Source of the DNA: Limnohabitans sp. Jir61
GTDB taxonomy: Bacteria > Pseudomonadota > Gammaproteobacteria > Burkholderiales > Burkholderiaceae_C
NCBI RefSeq assembly: GCF_003063545.1
Contig: NZ_NESD01000004.1
Coordinates: 62,001-126,000 of the forward strand
Length of the DNA: 64,000 bases
Direction of reading: 5' to 3'
Shown: one piece after another, positions 56,285 to 64,000 of the stretch
How positions within the stretch are numbered: the first letter of the stretch is position 1
Layout: each line of letters opens with the position of its first letter
Position numbers and translations under genes: made by a program
The notes under the pieces: generated by a model
What the model was told of the DNA's origin: nothing
What the model saw: only the letters and a program-made list of their open reading frames with translations
Databases searched by the model: none

Positions 56285-56716
56285 TTAGCCCGAAGCAGCT
56301 TTAGAGCCGCCGCACACTTCTTTCTTCAAAGCTGCAAGGTAAGTGTTGGGGCGAATCGGGTATTCGCGTGGACGCCATTCGTGCACATCGTCCGAAGCCA
56401 CTTCTTTGCCTTTGCCCATTTGCTTGTCAAAGTAGCTCACAGACAGGCGCACAACGGTGTCGTTCTTGCAGTACATGCGCACGCGCAACATCATTGACTT
56501 GTAGTTTTCGCCGGTGGGTGTCTTTTCGCCCTTGGGCAAATCGGTCAACACCCAGGCGTAGCGCGACACGTGCACGGGCATGACGGCTTCTTTGTCGAAG
56601 TAATAGGTAGCTTCTTCTTCCTTGACCAATTCGCTCCACTCGGCTGACGCAGGCGCAGCCCAAGCCATAAGGCTGGTGAGCACGAAAGCAACAACTGAAA
56701 AACGGCTAGGACGCAT
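56285..56716 (-). CDS. Surface-adhesin E family exported protein
   Basis: 143 residues from the ATG at 56716 (an upstream frame at 56746 lacks a signal-peptide start). Signal peptide about 1-25, ending PASA before EWSEL. The mature part WSELVKEEEATYYFDKEAV and the YKSMMLRVRMYCKNDTVVRLSV core match the small surface-adhesin E family (similar to Haemophilus protein E domain). Two Cys (in MYCKND and EVCGGS) could pair. No direct function is known in betaproteobacteria. Located upstream of comEC on the same strand with a terminator between. Confidence 0.8.
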   Translation of the reverse strand: MRPSRFSVVAFVLTSLMAWAAPASAEWSELVKEEEATYYFDKEAVMPVHVSRYAWVLTDLPKGEKTPTGENYKSMMLRVRMYCKNDTVVRLSVSYFDKQMGKGKEVASDDVHEWRPREYPIRPNTYLAALKKEVCGGSKAASG

Positions 56717-56859
56717 GGTGGTATCAAAGATAAAACTGACTTGCATAGGGTATCGGCGGGGCTGGCAGAAACTTGAGCCCGAACTTGAGCCAACTTATTT
56801 CCAAAATGTGCACCGCTTTGGCGCATCAGGTATGGCGCGTGTTTTGCTAGTCTAAGTAC

Positions 56860-59800
56860 ATGTCTATCCATGCAGCACTCCACCACGTCACCCATTACAG
56901 CTACGACCGACTGGTTGAGTTAGGCCCACAGGTCATTCGCCTGCGCCCTGCCCCGCACTGCCGCAGCAACGTGATTTCGTATTCGCTCAAGGTCGAGCCC
57001 GAGCACTTCATCAACTGGCAGCAAGACCCCTTCGCCAACTACCAAGCCCGCTTGGTGTTTCCCGAGAAGACGCGCGAGTTCAAGGTCACGGTGGACTTGG
57101 TGGTGGAGATGGCGGTGTACAACCCGTTCGACTTCTTCTTGGAGCCGCACGCCGAAAAGTTCCCCTTCGCCTATGGCGTGACCTCGGCCCAAGAGCTGGC
57201 CCCCTACTTGGTAACCAACCGCTTCACACCCAACTTCAAGCACTATTTCAAGAGCATCGACTTCAAGGCGCTCAAGCGCGAGCCCATACGCACCATCGAC
57301 TTTTTGGTGGAAATCAACCGCAAGCTGCACGAAGACATCGCGTACACCATCCGCATGGAGCCCGGCGTGCAAACGCCAGAAGAAACGCTGACGCTGCGCA
57401 GCGGCTCGTGCCGCGACAGCGCGTGGCTGCTGGTCAACTTGCTACGCCACTGCGGTTTGGCAGCCCGCTTTGCGTCTGGCTATTTGATTCAACTCGCCCC
57501 CGATGTGAAGTCGCTCGACGGCCCCAGCGGCACCGAAGTGGACTTCACAGACCTTCACGCTTGGTGCGAGGTGTACCTGCCCGGCGCAGGCTGGATTGGG
57601 CTTGACCCCACATCGGGCTTGCTGGCTGGCGAAGGCCACATTCCGCTGGCTTGCACACCCCAGCCATCGAGTGCCGCACCGATTGAAGGCTTGGTGGACG
57701 AAGCCGAGGTGGAGTTTGGCCACGAGATGAAGGTCACCCGCGTGCTTGAATCGCCCCGCGTGACCAAGCCCTACACCGAAGACGAATGGACAGAAGTGCT
57801 GGCCTTGGGCGACGAGGTGGACCGCCGCTTGGTCGAGGGCGATGTGCGACTGACCATGGGTGGCGAGCCCACGTTCGTCACCGTGCATGACCGCGACGCA
57901 CCAGAATGGAACACCGATGCACTAGGCCCGACCAAACGCGGCTTTGCCACCGAATTGGTGCACAAGCTGCGGGCCGAATATGGAGATGGCGGCTTCTTGC
58001 ATTTCGGCCAAGGCAAGTGGTACCCGGGCGAGCAGTTGCCGCGCTGGGCACTGGGCATTTACTGGCGCACCGACGGCCACCCTTGCTGGCACAACCCCGA
58101 TTTGTTTGCCGATGAACGCGTGCCCAGCCAATACACCACCGAAGACGCACAACGCTTCACGCAAACCCTCGCGCACAAACTGGGGCTGGACGACCAATAC
58201 ATCACCCCCGGCTATGAAGACACGTGGTACTACCTGTGGCGCGAGCGCCGCTTGCCCGTGAACGTGGACCCGTTTGATGCCAAGCTCAACGACGAGATGG
58301 AACGCGTGCGCCTGCGCCGCGTGTTCAGCCAAGGCCTCGACAAAACCGTGGGCTATGTGCTGCCCCTCAAAGCGGGCGAAGTGGCTGGCGGCCCACGTTG
58401 GGGCACTGGCCCTTGGTTCTTGCGCGACGAGCGCATGTACCTCGTGCCCGGCGACTCACCCATGGGCCTGCGCTTACCGCTCGACTCACTGCCGTGGGTC
58501 AGCCAAGCCGACTACCCCTACGCGATTGAGCAAGACCACTTTGCCGAGCGCAAGCCCCTGCCGCACGCTGCGGCCTTGCGTGCGCAGTACTCGCACCATG
58601 CACGCCACACGCACTACGACCACAACATTGGCCACCACATCAACACGCATGTGGCGGGTGGTGGCTTGGCCCAAGGCGGCACCGTGGGCTTGCAAACAGG
58701 CATGGGCCAAGACGGCTTTGTGCCGGGCACGCCGCACCCTGTACCAGCCAAAGACCAATCCGCACATTGGATTACCCGCACCGCCATTTGCGTGGAAGTG
58801 CGCGACCCATCACGTGCCAACGGCCCCGCCGTTGAGTTGAAGGCGATGGAGAACCCACAAGGTTTGATTTACGTCTTCATGCCGCCACTCGGCAACCTTG
58901 AGGATTACTTAGAACTGCTAAGCGCCATCGAAGCCACCGCCGAACACTTAGGCGTGCGCATTGTGTTGGAAGGCTATCCGCCCCCACGCGATGTGCGACT
59001 GAAAGTGCTGCAAGTCACGCCTGACCCTGGTGTGATTGAAGTCAACATCCACCCCGCCCACAACTGGCTGGAAATCGTGGACCACACCGAGTTCTTGTAC
59101 AAGGCCGCGTTTGAATCGCGCCTGTCTGCCGAGAAGTTCATGACCGATGGCCGCCACACTGGCACAGGCGGCGGCAACCACATCGTGATGGGTGGCGCTA
59201 CGCCTGCGGACAGCCCGTTTTTGCGCAAGCCCGAACTGTTGGCATCGCTCATCTTGTATTGGCACAACCATCCCTCGCTCAGCTACTTGTTCAGCGGCAT
59301 GTTCATTGGCCCCACCAGCCAAGCACCACGTGTGGACGAAGCGCGTAATGACCAAATTTACGAACTCGAAATCGCGCTGGCAGAAATTCAAAAGAACCGC
59401 GAAAAGTTTGGCGCTGATATGCCGCCGTGGATCGTGGACCGCACATTGCGCAACTTGCTGATTGACGTCACAGGTAACACGCACCGCAGCGAGTTTTGCA
59501 TTGACAAGCTCTACTCGCCCGATTCGTCCACCGGACGCTTGGGGCTGCTCGAACTCCGTGCCTTTGAGATGCCACCTCACGAGCGCATGAGCATCGTGCA
59601 GCAGCTCTTGTTGCGTGCGCTGGTGGCGCGTTTTTGGGAAACACCATACCAAGCCCCGGCCACGCGTTGGGGCACCGAGCTACACGACCGCTTCTTGTTG
59701 CCGCATTTCGTCAAAGCCGACTTTGACGATGTGCTGACCGAGCTGGGCGACTGCGGTTTTCAGTTCGACCCCGCATGGTTTGCACCGCACTTTGAATTCC

Positions 59801-60354
59801 GCTTCCCACGCGTGGGCGATTTGCAAACACTCGGCATTAACCTCACGTTGCGCAACGCGTTGGAGCCTTGGCATGTCATGGGCGAAGAAGGCTCTAGCGG
59901 CGGCACGGTGCGCTATGTGGATTCGTCACTCGAACGCATCGAGGTGCATGTGGCTGGCCTCAACCCCAGCCGCCACACCATCACGGTCAATGGCACGCCC
60001 TTGCCTTTACAACCCACGGGCACCGTGGGCGAATACGTGGCCGGTGTGCGCTACCGCGCATGGGCGCCCTCGTCGGCCTTGCACCCCACCATTGGCGTGC
60101 ATGTGCCGCTGACCTTTGACATTGTGGACACGTGGATGAAACGCTCGGTGGGCGGCTGCCAGTACCACGTGGCGCATCCAGGTGGGCGCAACTACGACAG
60201 CTTTCCCGTCAACGCGTATGAGGCTGAAAGCCGACGCTTGTCGCGCTTTTTCCCGCTGGGCCACACGCCGGGCAAATTGGATGTGCCGCAAGCCACCGTG
60301 GGGGTGCCTGCCAGCAAGGAGTTCCCGTTCACGCTGGATTTGCGACGCGTCTAA
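56860..60354 (+). CDS. Transglutaminase-like protein fused to DUF2126
   Basis: 1164 residues. The N-terminal part (1-150) is a transglutaminase N-domain. The core has the catalytic triad: Cys184 in RSGSCRDSAWLLVNLL, the His in FTDLHAWCEVYL, and Asp in GLDPTSGL. After residue 300 comes DUF2126, a large region with TMGGEPTFV and GLIYVFMPPL segments, HFGQGKWYPGE, and VLQVTPDPGVIEVNIHPAHNWLE, with a later HHPRPL-type beta domain near the C-terminus. It is predicted to be a cysteine peptidase or acyltransferase acting with ATP-grasp/alpha-E proteins. It heads a plus-strand run with the fused ATP-grasp/alpha-E gene and another transglutaminase. Confidence 0.93.
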   Translation: MSIHAALHHVTHYSYDRLVELGPQVIRLRPAPHCRSNVISYSLKVEPEHFINWQQDPFANYQARLVFPEKTREFKVTVDLVVEMAVYNPFDFFLEPHAEKFPFAYGVTSAQELAPYLVTNRFTPNFKHYFKSIDFKALKREPIRTIDFLVEINRKLHEDIAYTIRMEPGVQTPEETLTLRSGSCRDSAWLLVNLLRHCGLAARFASGYLIQLAPDVKSLDGPSGTEVDFTDLHAWCEVYLPGAGWIGLDPTSGLLAGEGHIPLACTPQPSSAAPIEGLVDEAEVEFGHEMKVTRVLESPRVTKPYTEDEWTEVLALGDEVDRRLVEGDVRLTMGGEPTFVTVHDRDAPEWNTDALGPTKRGFATELVHKLRAEYGDGGFLHFGQGKWYPGEQLPRWALGIYWRTDGHPCWHNPDLFADERVPSQYTTEDAQRFTQTLAHKLGLDDQYITPGYEDTWYYLWRERRLPVNVDPFDAKLNDEMERVRLRRVFSQGLDKTVGYVLPLKAGEVAGGPRWGTGPWFLRDERMYLVPGDSPMGLRLPLDSLPWVSQADYPYAIEQDHFAERKPLPHAAALRAQYSHHARHTHYDHNIGHHINTHVAGGGLAQGGTVGLQTGMGQDGFVPGTPHPVPAKDQSAHWITRTAICVEVRDPSRANGPAVELKAMENPQGLIYVFMPPLGNLEDYLELLSAIEATAEHLGVRIVLEGYPPPRDVRLKVLQVTPDPGVIEVNIHPAHNWLEIVDHTEFLYKAAFESRLSAEKFMTDGRHTGTGGGNHIVMGGATPADSPFLRKPELLASLILYWHNHPSLSYLFSGMFIGPTSQAPRVDEARNDQIYELEIALAEIQKNREKFGADMPPWIVDRTLRNLLIDVTGNTHRSEFCIDKLYSPDSSTGRLGLLELRAFEMPPHERMSIVQQLLLRALVARFWETPYQAPATRWGTELHDRFLLPHFVKADFDDVLTELGDCGFQFDPAWFAPHFEFRFPRVGDLQTLGINLTLRNALEPWHVMGEEGSSGGTVRYVDSSLERIEVHVAGLNPSRHTITVNGTPLPLQPTGTVGEYVAGVRYRAWAPSSALHPTIGVHVPLTFDIVDTWMKRSVGGCQYHVAHPGGRNYDSFPVNAYEAESRRLSRFFPLGHTPGKLDVPQATVGVPASKEFPFTLDLRRV

Positions 60355-60408
60355 ACATACGATTCACACCATGGCAAAACCTGAAGGCGGTGAGACAATG
60401 CAGCCACT

Positions 60409-63258
60409 GTGCAAAAGCCCTCCTCGCCCCCTTCAGCGTCTGTTAGCTCGCCACGTTTGGTTGACGTGGTGAAAGGCCTCGCACATTCCGCCGACAGCGG
60501 GCACTTTGATGAGCTGCAAGGCAAGTGTTCACCAGCAACTGAGGTGTTAACACAAACACAAACACAAACACAAACACAAACACAAACGCAGTCGCAAAGC
60601 CAAAGCTCAGCCTCGCAAGGTGCAAAGGCCATGGCACCGCTGGCCCCCATGTCTGGCATGACAGCGCTCGCGCCCATGCAGCCAGTGGCCGAGCCCGAAG
60701 CCAAACCTGCACCAGAAGCCGAACCCGATTTAAGCCCTGCATGGCAAACCTTTTTTGACCAGCTCGGCAGCACCGGCCTAGACGACCTTGACCGCCGCAC
60801 ACAAACCCTCGCGCGCCAAGTGCGCGACAACGGCATCACCTACAACGTGTACGCCAGCCAAGGTGGGCCACAGAGGCCTTGGGCTTTGGATCTCTTTCCT
60901 CTCATCATCACGCCTGACAGCTGGCAGCAGATTGAAGTAGGCGTGAAGCAACGCGCACGTTTGCTCGAACGCGTGTTGGCCGATGTGTATGGCCCTCAGC
61001 AGCTGATTCGCGAAGCCATGATTCCGCCCGCCTTGGTGCAAGGCCACCCCGGCTACATGCGTGCCATGCATGGCGTTGCCCCTGTGGGCGGCACACATCT
61101 GCACATTGCCGCGTTCGACCTTGCGCGTGGACCCGATGGCAACTGGGCCGTGGTGTCGCAGCGCACGCAAGCGCCTTCGGGCCTGGGCTACTTGCTAGAA
61201 AACCGCTTGCTTATTTCGCGCCAGTTTCCGCAAGCGTTTGAAGCCATGAGCATTCAGCGTCTCGCAGCCACCTACCGTGTGTGGGTGGAGTCCCTCAAAG
61301 CGCACAGCCCTGAAGGTTCAAACGCACACGTGGCCTTGCTCACGCCAGGGCCCTACAACGAAACCTATTTCGAGCACGCCTACCTAGCGCGTTACCTAGG
61401 CCTCACCCTCGTCGAGGGCCATGACCTGACCGTGCGTGATGAACGTGTTTTCCTGCGCACGCTTCGCGGGCTAGAGCCCGTGCATGTTCTGCTTAAGCGT
61501 TTGGACGATGAGTTCTTAGACCCGCTCGAATTGCGCTCTGACTCCACCTTGGGCATTCCCGGTTTGCTGCAAGCGGTGCGCGCGGGCAATGTGGTGGTGG
61601 CCAATGCGCCAGGCTCGGCGTTTTTAGAATCGCCCGCTTTGTTAGGATTCCTGCCTGGACTGAGCGAACAGCTGCTGGGTGAAGAGCTGCAGCTACCTGC
61701 ACTCGACACGTGGTGGTGCGGCGAACGCGCGGCTCTGGCCTCTGTTCTGCCTCAACTCGAACACATGGCCATCAAACCCACCTACCCGGGCTCCGCCACC
61801 CACGGTACCTTTGATGCAACGCTTGGTCGCACTCTCACCCAAGCGCAACGCGACGAGTGGGTGGGCCGTATTACCCGCCAACCCGACCGTTACACCTTAC
61901 AAGCCTACTCACCACTGTCGCAAATGCCCACGTGGAAAAACACCAACGATGGCGTGGTGCAACGCTCGGTCATGCTGCGTGTGTTTGCCTTGCGCAACTG
62001 CACTGGCGATGGCCCAGATGCATGGCGTGTGTTGCCCGGCGGCTTGGCCCGCATCGCAGCGCCCAATGCGCCCATTGCCTCCATGCAGCGCGGTGGCAGC
62101 AGCGCCGATGTGTGGGTGCAAACCCATGCCGACATTGACCGCAGCAGCTTGCTACCCAAATACAACGCGACCTCAGGCTTTAAACACCGCGAGCGCATGG
62201 TGACCAGCCGCGCTGCTGAAAACTTGTATTGGCTCGGCCGGTACACCGAGCGCAGCGAGAACATGGTGCGCTTGGTGCGACTGTGCATTGAAGCCTTGAA
62301 CGGCGAAGACCCTGCCTCACGCAGCTTGTGGGCATGGCTGCAGTTACTTACCCAACGCCAAGGCCTCGTGCCTGCGGGTGTGCCGTCAGCCCATGCGGCT
62401 ACAGAAGACCGCCACACCAGCACACCCAGCATGGGTGCACGCCGCCGCGTGTTTGAACGCACACTCATTGCCTGCCTTGACCAAGACGACCATAGCACCA
62501 GCGTGGGCTACAACTTGCGTGCCTTGCATCAAGCAGCCTCATCGCTGCGCGAGCGTTTGTCACCCGAGCACTGGAACGCCATCGTGCATTGTGTGAATCA
62601 GTTCAGCGCTGACTGCGCACTAGCCGGTTCACCCCATGCCTTCTCTGCGGTGCAAGCCATGCAAGCACTGGATGCAGCCAGCTCGGCACTAGCCGCCATC
62701 ACTGGTGCACAAACCGACCGCATGACACGCGACGACGGTTGGCAGCTCCTGAGCATTGGCCGCCATGTGGAACGCCTTGGGTTTTTGTCGGCAGCGCTCG
62801 ACTTGGCGGTGGAAGTGGGCGCGTTTGAAGGTGCGCCTGACGAAGCGCACAGCGCAGACGAAAACAGCTCACACTATGCGGCGCTGTTGTCGCTGTTTGA
62901 CAGCACCATCACCTTTCAAGCGCAGTACCAACAAAGCCGTGAACTGCCCCCGCTCATTGAGCTTTTGGTGCAAGACAACGACAACCCACGCTCGCTGGCT
63001 TGGGTGGCGCGTGCACTGCGCGGGCGTTTGTCGAAGTTGGCCAAAACGCCAATGGGCGAACCCGATGCACTGGCCCGCTTGGTACCCACTTTGAAAAACA
63101 CCGATTTAGAACAGCTCTGCGCCTCCAACGACGCAGGCCACCACCCCAACCTGCGTGCTTGCCTGACCGAGTGCATGCAAGCCGCTTGGCAAGTGTCGGA
63201 CGCCATCACAGCGCACTACTTCAGCCACACCGACGACGCCGACAGCGTGGGCGCCTAA
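60409..63258 (+). CDS. Fused ATP-grasp (DUF404/407) and alpha-E (DUF403) protein
   Basis: 949 residues from a GTG at 60409, 54 bases after the DUF2126 gene; the ribosome site is weak, so the start is tentative. Residues about 1-90 are a low-complexity linker with a Thr-Gln repeat. Residues 100-560 are the permuted ATP-grasp domain (ITYNVYASQGGPQRPWALDLFPLI, LLKRLDDEFLDPLELRSDS). From about 597 the alpha-E domain starts with SRAAENLYWLGRYTERSENMVRL. The same two domains are separate genes at 51182-53583, so this is a gene fusion paralogue, not just a copy. Confidence 0.92.
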   Translation: MQKPSSPPSASVSSPRLVDVVKGLAHSADSGHFDELQGKCSPATEVLTQTQTQTQTQTQTQSQSQSSASQGAKAMAPLAPMSGMTALAPMQPVAEPEAKPAPEAEPDLSPAWQTFFDQLGSTGLDDLDRRTQTLARQVRDNGITYNVYASQGGPQRPWALDLFPLIITPDSWQQIEVGVKQRARLLERVLADVYGPQQLIREAMIPPALVQGHPGYMRAMHGVAPVGGTHLHIAAFDLARGPDGNWAVVSQRTQAPSGLGYLLENRLLISRQFPQAFEAMSIQRLAATYRVWVESLKAHSPEGSNAHVALLTPGPYNETYFEHAYLARYLGLTLVEGHDLTVRDERVFLRTLRGLEPVHVLLKRLDDEFLDPLELRSDSTLGIPGLLQAVRAGNVVVANAPGSAFLESPALLGFLPGLSEQLLGEELQLPALDTWWCGERAALASVLPQLEHMAIKPTYPGSATHGTFDATLGRTLTQAQRDEWVGRITRQPDRYTLQAYSPLSQMPTWKNTNDGVVQRSVMLRVFALRNCTGDGPDAWRVLPGGLARIAAPNAPIASMQRGGSSADVWVQTHADIDRSSLLPKYNATSGFKHRERMVTSRAAENLYWLGRYTERSENMVRLVRLCIEALNGEDPASRSLWAWLQLLTQRQGLVPAGVPSAHAATEDRHTSTPSMGARRRVFERTLIACLDQDDHSTSVGYNLRALHQAASSLRERLSPEHWNAIVHCVNQFSADCALAGSPHAFSAVQAMQALDAASSALAAITGAQTDRMTRDDGWQLLSIGRHVERLGFLSAALDLAVEVGAFEGAPDEAHSADENSSHYAALLSLFDSTITFQAQYQQSRELPPLIELLVQDNDNPRSLAWVARALRGRLSKLAKTPMGEPDALARLVPTLKNTDLEQLCASNDAGHHPNLRACLTECMQAAWQVSDAITAHYFSHTDDADSVGA
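60550..60591 (+). repeat. Hexanucleotide repeat (ACACAA)6 plus one degenerate unit
   Basis: Six identical ACACAA units at 60550-60585 and then ACGCAG. In frame it encodes Thr-Gln seven times, followed by Ser-Gln repeats. Because the unit is six bases, a gain or loss changes length by two residues without a frameshift. Confidence 0.95.
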
Positions 63259-63260
63259 GC

Positions 63261-64000
63261 ATGCTGCTGTACATCACCCACACCACGACCTACCACTATG
63301 TGCCGCAGGTCAACACCGCGCAGCACATGGCGCACTTGCTGCCGCGCAGCGATGCTGCACAAACTGTGCAACATGCCGAGCTGCACATCACGCCCACACC
63401 AGCGGCCACCAGCACGCATGTGGATGTGTTTGGCAACAACCGTACTTTCTTCTCGTTGCCCATGGTGCACGACACACTCAGCATCACGGCCAAGAGCACG
63501 GTCGATACCCACTTCATTCCCTACCCACCCGAACAAGCCTTGACCACGCCTGCGTGGGAAAACGTGCGTGCACACTTTGTGTACCACTCGGGCGCCGCGT
63601 GGGACGCGGCTACCGAATACGTGTTTGCCTCGCCATACGTGCAGCCGCACCCAGACTTTGCTGAATACGCACGCGCCAGCTTTGTGCCCGCCCGCCCAGT
63701 ATTGGCAGCCGCATGCGATTTGATGACGCGCATTCACCAAGAGTTCACCTACGAGACGGCCAGCACAGACATCAACACGCCTGCGCTTGAAGCCCTTAAA
63801 AGTCGCAAAGGCGTGTGTCAAGACTTTGCGCACATTCTCATCGGCTGCTTGCGCACACAGGGTTTGGCCGCGCGTTATGTGAGCGGCTATTTGGTGACCG
63901 AAGTTGCAGAAGGTCAAACCCGTTTGATAGGTAGCGATGCCTCACATGCATGGGTGTCGGTTTATGTGCCCAACGACTTAGACGATGCGGCCGAGACCGC
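63261..64000 (+). CDS. Transglutaminase family protein (C-terminus cut by window edge)
   Basis: The frame is open from the ATG at 63261 to the right edge, 246 codons with no stop. The start MLLYITHTTTYHYVPQVNTAQHMAHLLPR is the bacterial transglutaminase N-domain. The catalytic Cys186 lies in SRKGVCQDFAHILIGCL, and the His in SDASHAWVSVYV. The Asp is near the edge. It starts two bases after the fused ATP-grasp/alpha-E gene and is presumably co-transcribed. Relatives are about 270-300 residues, so only a short tail should be missing. Confidence 0.92.
   Translation, partial: MLLYITHTTTYHYVPQVNTAQHMAHLLPRSDAAQTVQHAELHITPTPAATSTHVDVFGNNRTFFSLPMVHDTLSITAKSTVDTHFIPYPPEQALTTPAWENVRAHFVYHSGAAWDAATEYVFASPYVQPHPDFAEYARASFVPARPVLAAACDLMTRIHQEFTYETASTDINTPALEALKSRKGVCQDFAHILIGCLRTQGLAARYVSGYLVTEVAEGQTRLIGSDASHAWVSVYVPNDLDDAAET

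Noticed and set aside
58948..59652. 234-codon minus-strand open frame in the DUF2126 gene
   Set aside because: Antisense shadow in GC-rich DNA, with no start signal or recognisable domain.

Overview
The window reads as chromosome of a betaproteobacterium of the order Burkholderiales, most likely family Comamonadaceae (Limnohabitans/Rhodoferax-like). This is inferred from gene order and family content: an ilvB-ilvH-ilvC-pssA-leuA cluster, a sigma factor/DUF3619/DUF3106/RDD cluster, a cox operon containing a tiny assembly peptide and DUF2970, and small DUF3149 and DUF2909 membrane proteins. There is no prophage, insertion sequence, plasmid gene or CRISPR array. Almost everything is tightly packed housekeeping DNA, with many 4-base ATGA stop/start overlaps. 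No gene-free stretch exceeds 300 bases.

Layout. 1-6.7 kb: a basic amino acid decarboxylase cut by the left edge, tRNA-Ser(GGA), an M23 peptidase-bactofilin pair, the N-end-rule transferases aat-bpt, an IclR regulator and a PBP7-type endopeptidase. 6.7-12.7 kb: branched-chain amino acid synthesis on the minus strand with pssA inserted, and a leucine attenuator in front of leuA. 13-16.2 kb: ECF sigma factor, DUF3619, DUF3106, RDD, dgkA and a LOG-family enzyme. 16.2-23.6 kb: glnK-nadE, an acyltransferase, pyrophosphatase and the molybdenum cofactor genes moaA-mobA-moeA. 23.6-28 kb: an RND efflux pump and its adaptor. 28-34.5 kb: rnhA-methyltransferase diverging from gloB-mltD, then recR, ybaB, dnaX and the 4.5S RNA. 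34.5-35.4 kb: two small orphan genes. 35.4-44.7 kb: heme O synthase and the aa3 cytochrome oxidase operon through heme A synthase. 44.8-49.2 kb: two orphans, a formate/nitrite channel, a DsbA-like protein, thioredoxin and rho. 49.2-51.1 kb: a caspase-like protein. 51.2-64 kb: two versions of an ATP-grasp/alpha-E/transglutaminase system flanking a frameshifted comEC and a small secreted protein.

Most notable observations. (1) dnaX carries a nine-A run just after the clamp-loader core, with stop codons immediately downstream in both alternative frames, which would yield a short gamma-like product. (2) An 18-residue leader peptide with four consecutive Leu codons and a terminator hairpin precedes leuA. 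(3) The right end holds a split and a fused copy of the ATP-grasp/alpha-E machinery together with two transglutaminase-type proteins. The fused copy has a pure hexanucleotide repeat encoding a Thr-Gln tract. (4) comEC has a one-base insertion exactly in its metallo-beta-lactamase motif. (5) A perfect FNR/ANR-type palindrome lies between ctaB and the oxidase operon. Start codons were revised from the longest ORF wherever a Shine-Dalgarno sequence, overlap or family length argued for it.
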